Assembly (NCBI GenBank): GCA_039707655.1
Contig: CM077665.1
Location: 293,574,205 to 293,638,204, forward strand
From: Elymus sibiricus
Lineage: Eukaryota > Streptophyta > Magnoliopsida > Poales > Poaceae
Length of the DNA stretch: 64,000 nt
Direction of reading: 5' to 3'
Under the pieces are notes generated by a model. The model made no database searches. It worked only from the letters and a program-made list of their open reading frames with translations, and had not been told where the DNA came from. Every line of letters begins with the position of its first letter. The stretch's first letter is position 1. The position numbers and the translations under genes were made by a program. Below are positions 35,698 through 47,595 of the stretch, piece by piece.

Positions 35698-38600
35698 AGT
35701 GAAAATCAGATTGTGGCGAAGGAATTTGAGCAACATAATAAGCCTAATAAACAATCTTCTAGTGTTACATCTAAAATAAAATTGAAGAGTGGTTGTTTAC
35801 TTGCCACTAAATCTGATATTACTGATTTGGATGTTGCTACATCTGTTTGCTATGCTTTTGTATGCAAAGAGGTATTATTTTCATTCGACGACATGCCTCC
35901 CTCTTTGCCTCAATTCGCTGACGTCTTTCCACAAGACGAGCCACCGGGATTACCACCTATTCGAGGGATTGAGCATCAGATTGACTTAATTCCCAGTGCA
36001 TCGCTACCCAACCATGCGCCATACCATACCAATCCCGAGGAGATGAAGGAGATTATGCATCAAGTACAGGAGCTACTCGACAAAGGTTATATACGCGAAT
36101 CTCTTAGTCCTTGTGTTGTTCTTATTATTCTAGTACCAAAAAAGGATGGTACATCTCGTATGTGTGTTGATTGTAGAGGAATTAATAATATTACTATTCA
36201 TTATCTTCATCCTATTCCTAGGCTAGATGATATGCTTGATGAATTAAGTGGCTCTACAATTTTCTCCAAAGTTGATTTGCGTAGTGGATACCATCAAATT
36301 CGTATGAAATTGGGAGATGAATGGAAAACAACATTTAAAACTAAGTTTGGATTATATGAGTGGTTAACTAATGCACCTAGCACTTTCATGAGATTAATGA
36401 ACGAGGTCTTACGTGGTTTCATTGTACGATTTGTGGTAGTCTACTTTGATGATATATTAATTTATAGTAGATCTTTGGAGGAACACTTGGATCATTTGTG
36501 TGATGTTTTCATTGCTCTACGTGATGCACGTTTGTTTGGTAACCTTGGGAAGTGCACCTTTTGCACCGACAGAGTATCTTTTCTTGGCTATGTTGTTACT
36601 CCACAGGGAATTGAAGTTGATAAAGGAAAGATTTAAGCTATTGAGAGTTGGCCGCAACCCAAAACGGTCATGCAAGTGAGGAGTTTTCTTGGACTCGCTG
36701 GTTTCTATAGGCGTTTTGTAAGGGATTTTAGCACCATTGCTGCAACTCTAAATGAGCTTACAAAGAAGGATGTGCCTTTTGTTTGGGGTACCGCACAGGA
36801 AGAACCCTTCACGGTATTGAAAGATAAGTTAACACATGCTCCATTACTCCAACTTCCTTATTTTAATAAGACTTTTGAGCTTGAATGTGATGCTAGTGGA
36901 ATTGGATTAGGAGGTGTGTTATTACAAGATGGTAAACCTGTTGCATACTTTTCTGAAAAATTGAGTGGGCCTAGTCTAAATTATTCTACTTATGATAAGG
37001 AATTATATGCTCTTGTTTGGACTTCGAAAACATGGCAACATTATTTATGGCCCAAACAATTGTTTATACATTCTGTTTATATATCTTTGAAACATATTAA
37101 AAGTCAAGCAAAATTGAACCGTAGACATGCTAAATGGATTGAATTCATTGAGACTTTCCCTTATGTCATTAAACACACGAAGGGTAAAGAAAATGTTATT
37201 GCTGATGCATTGTCTCGTCGTTATACTATGCTTTCACAACTTGACTTTAAAATATTTGGTTTGGAGACCATCAAAGATCAATATATGCATGATGCTGAAT
37301 TTAAAGATGTATTGGAGAATTATAAAGAAGGGAGAACATGGAACAAGTTTGTCATTAATGATGGATTTTTGTTCCGTGCTAACAAGCTATGCTTTCCAGC
37401 TAGCTCTATTCGTCTTTTGTTGTTACAGGAGGCGCATGGAGGAGGATTAATGGGACAGTTTGGCGTGAAGAAGACGGAGGACGTACTTACTACACATTTC
37501 TTTTGGCCAAAGATGAGACGGGATGTTGAGCGTTTTGTTGCTCGCTGCACTACATGTCAAAAAGCTAAGTCACGACTCAATCCTTATGATTTATATATGC
37601 CTTTGCCTGTACCTAGTGTTCCTTGGGAGGATATATCTATGGACTTTGTTTTAGGTCTACCTCTAACAAAGAAGGTGAGGGATAGCATATTTTTTTGTCG
37701 TGGATAGATTTTCGAAAATGGCACACTTTATACCATGTCATAAAAGTTATGATGCTGCTAATGTTGCTGATTTGTTTGTTCGTGAAATTATTCGCTTCCA
37801 TGGTGTGCCAAATACAATTGTTTCAGATCGTGATGCTAAATTTCTTAGCCACTTTTGGAGATGTGTATGGGCTAAGTTGGGGACTGAACTGCTTTTTAGT
37901 ACTACATGTCACCCCCAAACTGATGGACAAACTGAAGTAGTGAATAGATCATTGTCTAATATGCTTAGGGCTGTTTTGAAGAATAACCTGAAAATGTGGG
38001 AAGAATGGTTGCCTGGTATTGAATTTGCTTATAATCGTTCGCTACATTCTACTACTAAGATGTGCCCTTTTGAAGTAGTGTATGGTTTCTTACCTCGTGC
38101 ACCTATTGATTTGTTACCTCTTCCATCTTCGGAGAAGGTTAATTTTGATGCTAAAGAACATGTTGAATTGATATTAAAGATGCATGACTTAACTAAGGAG
38201 AACATTGAGCATATGAATGCTAAATATAAACTTGCTGGAGATAAGAGTAGAAAACATGTTGTCTTTGCACCTGGAGATCTTGTTTGGTTACATTTGCGTA
38301 AGGATAGGTTTCCTGAATTGCGCAAGTCAAAGCTAATGTCACGTTATGATGGTCCTTTTAAGGTGTTAGAGAAAATAAATGATGATGCATATAAACTTGG
38401 GTTGCCTGCAGATTTTGGGGTTAGTCCCACTTTTAACATTGTAGATTTGAAGCCTTATTTGGGTGAGGATGATGAGCTTCTGTCGAGGACGACGTCAATT
38501 CAAGAAGGGGAGGATGATGCGGACATGCCTACTAATGTTACACCCACATCCCCACCAGCTACACAAATTGGACCAGTTACTAGAGCACGCGCACGTCAAC

Positions 38601-38821
38601 TAAATTATCAGGTACTTTCGTTTCTTGGAAGTCCTTCTAATGTTCATGAACATATGATGTTGCCTAAATTAGATACTTTTGTTTTACTTATGAATGAAGG
38701 ACCTAGAATGGACAAGAAGGATGGTCATTGGGGCGGGATCAGGCATGGAGAAGAAGGTGCGTGCACGGGAAGGAACAATGGACTTTCCAGTGGTAATTTT
38801 CTCACTTTGATGCCACCATAA
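35698..38821 (+). pseudogene. pol: pol of the CRM-like element, extending into the 3' LTR
   Basis: Continues from the protease after Cassandra. The RT has PKKDGTSRMCVDCRGINN near 36135, FSKVDLRSGYHQI near 36265 and YFDDILIYS near 36441. Around 36358 the VMPFG-type motif that normally precedes LTNAP is deleted. There is a TAA at 36634-36636, then RNase H and integrase (zinc-binding part near 37500-37560, core DFVLGLPL near 37640). A frameshift falls in a T-run at 37690-37696. The final frame (37700-38821) holds the integrase core and C-terminus. It crosses the polypurine tract into the 3' LTR, encoding [13 protein letters not shown], and ends at 38821. RT, RNase H and IN would make and insert cDNA; this copy is dead. 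Confidence 0.85.
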
Positions 38822-39373
38822 GGAGTGCTTGGAGGCTTGGACGAAATATACAACATGCCACTTCATAAATTTCGTCCATAAGCTATTATAGGTGTTGCAT
38901 CATCTTATTTTTGGGCCAGGCCCATGTAATTTCAAAATGCCATATTATAGGCTGTTTTTAGAGTCCGTATGTGTGGGGAAACTGGGTTAGGGCTGGTTTA
39001 GAACCCCTCCTACAAGAGGCCACGAAATCCCCCTCTATTCGCCATAGTAGCAATTTTGCGTCCTTTGTTTGTGTTCCACGACCAGACCAAGACGTCACAG
39101 AACCCAACTTTCATAAATAAAGCTTTCCTCTTATATTCGTAATATCCAAATTGCAATTTCATTTTCTTTCTTGTCCTTCATTTGCGTGCAGGAAATAGAC
39201 CATCGTGGTCAGGTTGATCGTGCTCCGGCGTGGTCAACAACCTCTCGGAGTTGGTTTAGAGATTGCTAAGACGCGACATCTTTGAACGTTCGTAGTCGGA
39301 TCATCGAAGTCTACTCCACCGAAAACGATAGCCACCATCTCATCGAAAGACAGGGACAACCTCACCTCTATCA
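38515..39373 (+). repeat. 3' LTR of the CRM-like element (859 bp)
   Basis: Starts TGATGCGGACATGCC after the purine tract AAGAAGGGGAGGA (38502-38514) and ends CTATCA at 39373, next to the TSD TGTAT. The first ~300 bp are coding for the C-terminus of the polyprotein. It lacks about 80 bp found in the 5' LTR. Confidence 0.88.
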
Positions 39374-39378
39374 TGTAT

Positions 39379-41564
39379 TAACTGCAGAAGGATTGTCAGT
39401 GGATCCTGCCAAGATTGAAGCCGTAACTGAGTGGCAATCCCCAAGCAATGTGAAGGAAGTCAGAAGCTTCCTCGGAATCGCGGGATATTACCGTAAGTTC
39501 GTTGAAGGATTCTCAAGCATTGCTAGACCCATGAATCAACTCTTGAAGAAGGACAAGAAGTTTGAATGTATGTCGAAGTGCGAAGAAAGCTCCAAGAGCT
39601 CAAGAAGAGATTGACAACAGCCCTGGTTTTGGCCACCCTCGATATTCACAAGGAGTTTGTGATATATTTTGATGCATCGAGAACCGGGCTTGATTTTGTT
39701 CTGATGCAGGAAGGCAGTGTCGTGGCATATCTATCCAGACACCTACGTCCTCACGAAGAGAACTACGCTACCCACGATCTTGAGTTGTCAGCTGTAGTTC
39801 ATGAAGACATGGCGACATTACCTTCTAGGGAAGCGATGTGAGATATACACAGACAACAAGAGTTTGAAGTATATTTTTACTCAAAGGGAGTTGAACATGA
39901 GGCAACGAAGATGGTTGGAGTTGATCAAGGGTTATGACCTCAGTGTTCAATACCACCCTGGAAAGGTTAATGTGGTAGCAGACGCCTTAAGCAGAAAGGC
40001 TTGTTCCTTGAATGCTATGATTAAGGAAAGGCTACCTGCCTTGTATGAAGGGCTTGAAAGCTTTTGCCTGGAACTAGTGGCACCTGGTTTCCTAACCAAC
40101 CTCGATGCAAGGCCTACCTTGATGGATGATATTATGGAAGCTCATAAGGGTCATAACAGCATTGAAGGCATCAAGAGGAAGATTAATAAAGGCAAGGCCC
40201 TAGGGTTCTCAGTGGATGAGCAAGGAGTTGTATGGTTTGGGACTCACATTTGCGTGCCCAACAAAGTTGAGCTCAAGAATTTGATCTTGCAAGAAGCCCA
40301 TGACACGCCGTATTCCATCCATCCTGGAGGAACCAAGATGTACCAAGACCTCAGAGAGGGATTCTGGTGGCATGACATGAAAAGAGAGAGAGCCACTTTC
40401 GTCGCTAAGTGTGACATATGTCAGAGAGTCAAAGCTGAGCATCAGCGACCCGCTGGATTGTTACAACCTCTCAAAGTGCCTGAATGGAATTGGGACAAAG
40501 TTGGGATGGACTTCATCATCGGTTTTCCCAGGTCAAGCAAGGGACATGATTCCATATGGGTCATTGTCGACCACCTCACCAAGGTAGCCCACTTCATTCC
40601 TGTCAAGACCACTTACAATGGAAACAAGCTAGCCAGTCTTTACATCGAGCATATATTAAGCCTTCACGGAGTTCCTAAGGAGATTGTGTCAGACCGAGGA
40701 ACCCAGTTTATCTCGAGATTCTAGAAGAAGTTTCAAGAAGCAATGTGAACCAGGCTCTCCTTCAACATCGCTTTTCACCCTCAGACTGGAGGACAGACGG
40801 AGTGAGTAAATCAGATACTCGAAGATATGCTTCATGCATGTGTTTTGGCATATGGAGCCAAGTGGGAGGACTGTTTGCCGTTCACTGAGTTCTCCTACAA
40901 CAACAGTTATCAGTCCAGTCTTGAGATGGCACCGTTTGAGGTGTTGTATGGACGCAAGTGTCGCACTCCCCTCAATTAGTCACAGACCGGGGAAGGACTA
41001 GTCTTTGGACCCGAAATTCTCTGTGAAGCCGAAGAGCAAGTTCAACTAGTCAGAGAGCGTCTGGAGACCGCCAAGTCAAGACAGAAGAGCTACGCCGACT
41101 CTCGTCGCTCAGAATTGAACTTCTGCGTAGGAGACCATGTATATCTTCGAGTCACTCCTCTCAAAGGAACCAAGCGTTTCCACGTCAAGGGAAATCTTGC
41201 TCCAAGATACATCAGCCCCTTCAAGATCACTGCAAAGCGAGGAGAAGTTGCCTACCAGCTAGAGCTACCTTCCGAGCTATCTGATGTGCACAACGTCTTC
41301 CACGTGTCACAACTCTGGAAGTGCCTCCAAGTTCCCAACTGCCCCGATCTCTACAAGGACATCGATCATCAAGCCATCAACCTTCAGCTAGACCTTACTT
41401 ATCGTGAGAGGCCAGTTCACATTTTGGATGAAGCCGAGCGTTCCACCCGAAGCCGCACCATCAAGTACTTCAAGGTCCAATGGAGCAACCACACTAAAGC
41501 AGGAGCAACCTGGGAGCGTGAAGACTACCTTAGATTCAAGTTCCCTTATCTTTTTAGCACTTAG
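39379..41564 (+). pseudogene. pol: pol of the Tekay-type element, C-terminal RT, RNase H, integrase, chromodomain
   Basis: Resumes RT where it broke at 30948. The end of RT ([19 protein letters not shown] near 39458) is followed by RNase H ([13 protein letters not shown] near 39666, [20 protein letters not shown] near 39852). Integrase shows an HHCC-type zinc region ([11 protein letters not shown] near 40411), the D of [10 protein letters not shown] near 40507 and a second D in VSDRGTQF near 40687. The C-terminal chromodomain (RTIKYFKVQWSNH ... TWEREDYLR, about 41455-41535) would direct integration to marked chromatin. Frameshifts occur near 39565 and 39800. In-frame stops occur near 40722 (TAG), 40746 (TGA), 40803 (TGA) and 40977 (TAG). 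Dead copy. Confidence 0.87.
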
Positions 41565-41593
41565 CCTAGGAATCTCGGGGACGAGGTTCTTGT

Positions 41594-41607
41594 AAGGGGG
41601 GTAGGTC
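41594..41607 (+). other. Polypurine tract of the Tekay-type element
   Basis: AAGGGGGGTAGG directly precedes the TGTCAAACC start of the 3' LTR; the expected plus-strand primer. Confidence 0.8.
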
Positions 41608-44600
41608 TGTCAAACCTTATGTTTGTACCACTTTTCTATGATATGATTTTATAAAATTTGGACCCATTTAAAACTTTTTGTATGCTTGAGCTTGTTGGGT
41701 TGTTTGTTGCTTGTTTGATTGATTGTGATTTGTTCCACTAAATTCTTCACCACTCTAAAACTCATCTAAAATCTCTACCCAGTGATCATGCCATGTGTAT
41801 AGGACCTAAAACTATTTTATAAAATATTATTTTGGCCAAAAAGCATTTATTCAATTTAGGTTCTCAAAAACCCTTGAATTGAGGTTTGTACTACAAGTCC
41901 TCAAGTCAGGGTGAATGTTTTTCCCCAAAGACTTTATTTGGAACCTACCATATATAATACTTCCCAAAACCACAAAATTATATTTTTAAAGACTATTTTC
42001 CTATTTTAATTAAAGGCTTTTTTAAGGCCAGAAATTTTCTTTCTTAGGGAAAAGTTATTTTTATGGTTTAAAAATATTTGAGAAAATTTAGGGAAACTCA
42101 GTGGACATATATTTTACATATATAAGAGTTTCAACACATGTTCATGATCAAAATATTGGACAAAACCCCTCAAAACCCTTTCTGCCTATTTCAAGCTTTT
42201 GAAATATTTCTATAAGAAATATTCTCAAATAAATCCAGGAAAATTGTAGCAAGTCACATATGCCTAATGTGATGATCTTGCAAAGTTTCATCCCAATCCC
42301 AATTGTTTTGATTCATCAAAATATCCCAAAACCCTCTCTGTCTAGATCCAAATTTGAGCAACTTTGCATTGCCAAGTATTTCCAATTGATCTCAAACTTT
42401 GTAGACATGCTCTAATACCCAAATAATGACACTACACCAAGTGGTGCATCAAGGAGATTAGCTTAGCATGACTAGAACTATAGAAACCTGATTCTGTGAA
42501 ATTCGAGGTTACAAAGTTTACATTGTCAATTTTCCTCAATTGAGCTCAAACCTTGTGACCCATCTCATTTTGACCCACCATTCAATCCTGTTAAATCTCA
42601 CAGTAAGTGGAGAAAATTATTTTGCTCAAACCCACATCAAACACCTTTTGGCAGATTAGTAAAAACCTTGTTTTCACCTCTTCCACTGTTCTCCTTCACC
42701 TCAACTTTTTACCACAGCCCCTACTAGTTACCCTCTACCTCCAGTAACAACCCCAGGGCAACAGTTCAATAATTGGTGGGGTGAAAACACATTTTTACTT
42801 CTCTGGACAGCCAAACCAACAACATTTCTACCCTTCCTCATCGCACCTCTGCTCTTCTTAGCTCCTAAGCGCCCTCCAGAGCATCTTTAGTGCCCCCTAG
42901 TGCTACCAGACAAGCTAGGACATGCCCCTGGCATGCAAAACACAGCCTGGAGTGCGCTATAGTGCCCGCCCGCACTGTAGCCCCCCCCCCCCCATCCCGA
43001 GCCTCCCGACAGCCTTGGGATGCACGAGCATGTCCCTGGCCCCTCCACGACGTCCGCAGCATGGCGCCCTGTCAGCCCCCTCCTCTCTCTCCCTCCGGCG
43101 ACCTCTGCCACGCGTGCCCGAGCGCCGCTCGATACGGTCAACCAGCAGCTCCACACTGCGCACTCCCCCGCTCCCCCTCTTGCTCCTATGGTCGTATACC
43201 ATGCCCACAAAGATGCCTGTCTCGCCCTTGCCTCCTCCCGTGGCCTCCATTGGTTCTGCAGCTAAGTCCCATGGCCGCGTCCACGGTGGACTGCGGGCTG
43301 GCTATATAATCCAACCCCCGACCCTTTCTCCTGCTCTGGCTCCTCTCTCTCTCCATCCCAATCACGCTCCAGTGCCCCCCTTCAACCTCCCGAGCCCCCT
43401 GTGCCCAGATCAAACCGGAGCTCCACCGCATCAGGACTCCGTTGATCTCTGGGTACGGCCTCCCTCCGGTCCTCCTTTTCCTCTCCCTGGGTCCGCTACT
43501 CGCCACTGACCGTTTCCCCTCCATCCTCCGCCCTATTTGTAGCCTAGGACGTCGGCCTGAAGCTCCTCCCGAGGCTCCTCCGCCACACCTCGTCGCCGCC
43601 GTCCAACCAGAGCCTCGCAACGTCCCCCTCCTCCTCAACCTGAACGGCGGCAACCTCCGGACCCCATTTCCTGCCATCTGCTTGCCCCGCCGTGCCTTGC
43701 TCCACTGTCGGTGAACTCGCCACCCCCTCTGCACCGAGGTGGAAGATGACAGGTGGGACCCACCTGTCATCCCCACACCTCCCTCGCTCTCTCCCTCTCA
43801 CACTGGCGTTGGGCCCCGCCTGTCGGGTTTAAAACCCGACCGGTGCGTGCGCCTGGCTCGGCCAGCTCGCCTGGGCTGGCTAGCCTTTGGCCGGCCCAGC
43901 TGTGGGTGAGTTTGGCCGGGCACAGTGGCCTTTTCCTTTTTATTTTTATGGCATTTTCCCAAAATTTCCCCTCCATAAAATGTTAGTCCAAATTCAATGA
44001 TTCAAATTTCTAAAAACTTGTAATATTGTGTGCTATTTAATGATGCCACCTGTGCCACTTTTTGAAAACATTTTATGTACTGGTTTTATTTAAAACCTTG
44101 TTTTGAATATTCAAAACCACTGTAAAAATTGTTTTCACCAATTTTTACAATTCAAAAATAGAAACTAGTAATTTTTGTATTCTTAGTTTTCACCCTAGTA
44201 TTTTACAAAAGTGGTTTGACATTTTTAGGAGTGAATTATTTTCCCCTGTTTTTCCTGTGCTCTTATTTTTGCACGTTAATATTGCGAGGATAGATTGCGT
44301 TGTTGACGAGGGAGTTGGACCAGTAGATTTCGAAGACCCCAGAGAATTTTTTGAGCCAGGAAAGCAGCCCTTTGACCATGTCTATGAAACCCTTTTTGCA
44401 TGGCATATAGCACTTATATTGTTGCATCGAATCATGATGATTGTGGTCACCACCTTTATGGGTTACCTCCGTTACTTTCCTTATTGATACTTGCACTAAG
44501 CTTGACCCTACCTCCCTATGAGGTTTTTGCAGGTGGGATTAGTTAGGATGCTAAGTAGTTGCAACGGAAGTGGGATGGGAAAATGCATGGTGTCGGAAAG

Positions 44601-45858
44601 GAAGTGTTTACAAAGACTGGTCGAAAACCCCATCGGGTGCCACTAATGCCCGAGGGAGATGATGTCGAGCTAGGTAACTACTTGACAAAGAAGTGGTGTA
44701 CCGAGGCAAGTGAGTGTGTGTGTTTTTCGAAAACGGAGAGATTTAAGATCTGCTGACCGTCCCAACCTTACATGTACAACCACGATACCCCTTATGGGAC
44801 GGGGCTTTGTTGATTACCTTGGTGGGTACTAGAAAAGAGCCGGCATTACTAGTGGCGGGAGTGACATGGTCACTCTCGATACAGGGTCGTGTCGGAATGG
44901 ATGACCATGGGCTATTTTCACAGACACCGGGCACACCATTGCGTGCCCTCGTGGATGATACTTGTGATGTACATCACGAGAGATGGCAACAACGAGTGGA
45001 CTCCTTTTTAGTATCGTCAGGGGAAAAGCATGGTTCTGCTACTTACTTTGGGTATGACAATATCGCGAGTCGTGGTTTGACACGGAAGTTTCCCGAGTCT
45101 CGTGGGTAAAGTGTGCAACCTCTGCAGACTGTAAAACTATTCGAATAGCCGTGTCCACGATCATGGACAGTTGGTGGTCCTGCTTAAAATATGTCTGATG
45201 TTTTCACAAAACTTGGTGTGTGTGAGGGAGAGAGAGATAAAAGATGGTACTTGATCTAAATCAGATGACTTGGCATGATGAATGAACATGAGATATTTAA
45301 CCCCTGTTTATATTGATATGTGTAACTTGTTCACATGGATATCCGTAACCTCATGATGCATACTTTTACAAGTTGATTGATCATGTCATTGCACTCAAAA
45401 ATTAGCTTTCCGCAACTTACCTACTTAGTGTTATATCATGCATTGCTACACCTTGTTCCACAACATGGGTTGCTTGCGAGTACATTCAAAGTACTCATTG
45501 GCTTGCCACTGGTTATTTAATTGGCCATGCATGGAAGAGCGGGAATATGGTGAAGATTTCGTTGGTGACGAACATGCAAATTAGGACGCTTCCCAGTCAG
45601 AATGCATGTAGGGTTAAGGCAGATGGCATGGGCCTATGCTATCTAGCAAGATTTCTGCTGCGAGTTTATCTTTGCTGATTGGCCTTCATGGCCCTATCTA
45701 TGTAAAACTTGACCTTGATTGTCTTTATTTGTGTAATACGGTATGTATGGATGTAAGGCTCTTGTTATTCAGCTTCTGTGTGTTCAGTGCGCATTGATCT
45801 CTGGGATCACTGTACACGTGCATTCGGTGATATCGACTTATGGGTCGGGGTCCCCACA
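41608..45858 (+). repeat. 3' LTR of the Tekay-type element (4251 bp)
   Basis: Starts TGTCAAACC and ends GGGTCCCCACA at 45858. Its 43101-45858 part is the uninterrupted counterpart of 1-754 plus 25621-27623 and so shows the empty site of the LARD insertion at 43852-43856. It has an AT-rich first ~1.3 kb, a TATATAAT candidate near 43303, a GC-rich leader, and a C-run near 42980-42993. The Pro/Arg-rich frames at 42890-43800 are compositional and are not called. Confidence 0.88.
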
Positions 45859-46845
45859 AATCTGTGGCTTAAGGCAATTCTGGATGCAATGTTGATAAGT
45901 TGCGTCGGCACTCTTCATACCAAAGGGCATTGATGTGTAACAGAACGCTCAAAGGGGGTGATGAACGCCGTCTTCTCTTGGTGCTCTTGCTTCATCTTGA
46001 TCTGATGATAGTCGGAATAAGCATCCAGAAAACATAGAGACTCACAACCGGCTGTGGAGTTAATGATCTGGTCAATGCATGGTAAGGCGAACGGATCCTT
46101 AGGACAAGCCTTGTTCAGGTCTGTGTAATCCACACACATTCTCCAAGTTCCATTCTTCTTCAGTACAAGGACTGGATTGGTTAACCACTCCGGGTGGAAG
46201 ACTTCAACAATAAAGCCAACGGCCAAGAGCCGGGCTACTTCTTCTCCAATGGCCTTGTGTCTCTCGTCATTGAAGCGACGAAGGAATTGTCGGACAGGTT
46301 TCTTTTTTGGGTCAACATTTAAGTTGTGCTCAGCGAGTTATGTTGGTACACTAGGCATGTCAGAGGGTTTCCATGCGAAGATGTCCTTATTCTCACAGAT
46401 GAACTCAATGAGCGCGCTTTTCTATTTGTGAGTGAGATGCGTCACAATAGTGAACTGCGTGGAGGAATCACCAGGGGTAAAGTCAACTTGCTTGGTATCT
46501 TGAGCAAACTTATGTTTCAGTTGAGACTGTGTTGCAGGCTTCTTTACGGAATTCATATCCTCTGGGTCAACCTGAGAAGTAGAGAGCTTTAATTCTTCTG
46601 CAACACAAGTTGTTTCTGCATACATTGCATCACCTTCCTCACACTCCTGCGCGATGGCGTAGTTGCCATCAATAGTAATAGTCCCCCCTAGGCAAGGCAT
46701 CTTGAGTTTCAGGTAAATGTAACAAGGACGAGCCATGAACCAGGCATAAGACGGCCGGCCAAAGAGAGCATGATATGGGATTTTGAACTTGACCACCTCA
46801 AACAGCAGGATCTCCGATCTGTAATTTTTCTCAGTACCAAAGGCT
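45859..46845 (-). pseudogene. pol: Tat/Retand-type Gypsy pol fragment (protease-RT), truncated
   Basis: Reads on the minus strand from 46845 down to 45859. The first part (46845-46422) is the linker after the protease, with ALFGRPSYAWFMARPCYIY. The RT part (46226-45859) has GTWRMCVDYTDLNKACPKDP near 46120 and FLDAYSDYHQIKM near 46020. After a frameshift near 45940, the PFGMKSADATYQ region follows. The YxDD catalytic motif is not in the window because the Tekay-type element interrupts here. The rest should lie left of the window beyond that element. Motifs are of the Tat/Retand kind (LNKACPKD); this is the oldest layer. It continues at 60197 beyond the CACTA insertion. Confidence 0.8.
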
Positions 46846-47480
46846 CACTACTGCAGGATGGTCCAGAGACGACACATCAATCTGAGACACTTCGACGAAA
46901 TTGTGGGCGATGCACCAATCACAAAGGGTATAGTTATAGCTCCGTCGCCAATGACGTGAACTGTGTGCGATGGCGGACCCATCAAATACGATTCAAAAAA
47001 TATTTGCGTGTGTGATGCATCGCATACAGTTTGTTCTTATGAACTGTTTGTGATTATGGAAGATAACAGAAAATGTTAGCAAAACTACATACGTGTGCGT
47101 AGTACGGCATACAGTTCACTCGGACAAACTGTTTGCGCTGATCCAGCAGAACACAAACGAGTTAGTATAAGAAGGCGTGTGTGATACCCGGCAAACAGTT
47201 CATTCATTAGAATTGTGTGGGAAGACCAATAATAACACAAACGATTCTTCCTGACAACCGTGTGTGTTGTGGGTACTCGGCGAACAGTTCATTCATCAGA
47301 ATTGTGTGGGAAGACCAATAATAACCCAAATGATTCATCCTGACAACCTGTGTGTGTTGTGGGCAGACGGTTGCTGCTAATAATTGTATCAGATGTGATT
47401 TGCTCTGTTTGCAAAAAATCTATATGCTCGGTCTACAGAACACCAACATTATTGTTGCATAACCAACTTGAACATCCAGT
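46846..47480. repeat. Left subterminal repeat region of the CACTA element
   Basis: Dense short repeats around CATACAGTTC, AACTGTTTG and GTGTGTGAT in both orientations, the type of site that CACTA transposases bind. A longer tandem pair with a period of ~95 bp (CAGTTCATTCATNAGAATTG motif) lies at about 47185-47275 and 47285-47365. Confidence 0.8.
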
Positions 47481-47595
47481 TAGATAAGTGCCTACACAAC
47501 ACATGTACATTCCTCAATATAAATTACAAGAAGTAGACGATAACCAAATCATATTGTTCTTCTGACGACGGTTCTCGACACTGGTCTGCTTGTGG

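Larger units (their letters stand above)
30949..39373 (+). mobile_element. CRM-like Ty3/Gypsy element nested in Tekay RT
   Basis: 8425 bp including an inserted Cassandra. LTRs are 30949-31854 and 38515-39373. The 5-bp duplication TGTAT is at 30944-30948 and 39374-39378, and deleting the element with one TSD restores the RT frame around it. LTRs start TGATG(A/C)GGACAT and end CTATCA. Gag, a zinc knuckle, protease (DGGSCNNL), RT (YFDDILIYS), RNase H and integrase are present but damaged. The polyprotein frame runs through the polypurine tract into the 3' LTR, a trait known for the CRM chromoviruses. The CRM assignment is therefore reasonable but unproven; no centromeric context can be judged here. 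Confidence 0.85.
1..45858 (+). mobile_element. Tekay/Del-type chromovirus (Ty3/Gypsy), host of nested elements
   Basis: Full-length-type LTR retrotransposon whose 5' LTR begins left of the window. Visible parts in order are: 5' LTR remainder (1-754 and 25621-27623), PBS, an extra ORF, gag, protease-RT (29707-30948), RT-RNase H-integrase-chromodomain (39379-41564), polypurine tract and 3' LTR (41608-45858). It is split by the LARD array and by a CRM-like Gypsy. Position 1 aligns with 43101 of the 3' LTR, so about 1.5 kb of the 5' LTR is missing on the left. The domain order and C-terminal chromodomain place it in the chromoviruses, probably Tekay; the lineage is an inference from motifs. The two LTRs are visibly diverged, so it is an old copy. 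It sits in the RT of a minus-strand Gypsy, and the base pairs after 45858 (AATCT) should recur as TSD left of the window. Confidence 0.85.

Noticed and set aside
42890..43800. Proline/serine- and arginine-rich frames in the Tekay 3' LTR
   Set aside because: Overlapping frames on both strands in GC-rich LTR, with broken counterparts in the 5' LTR.
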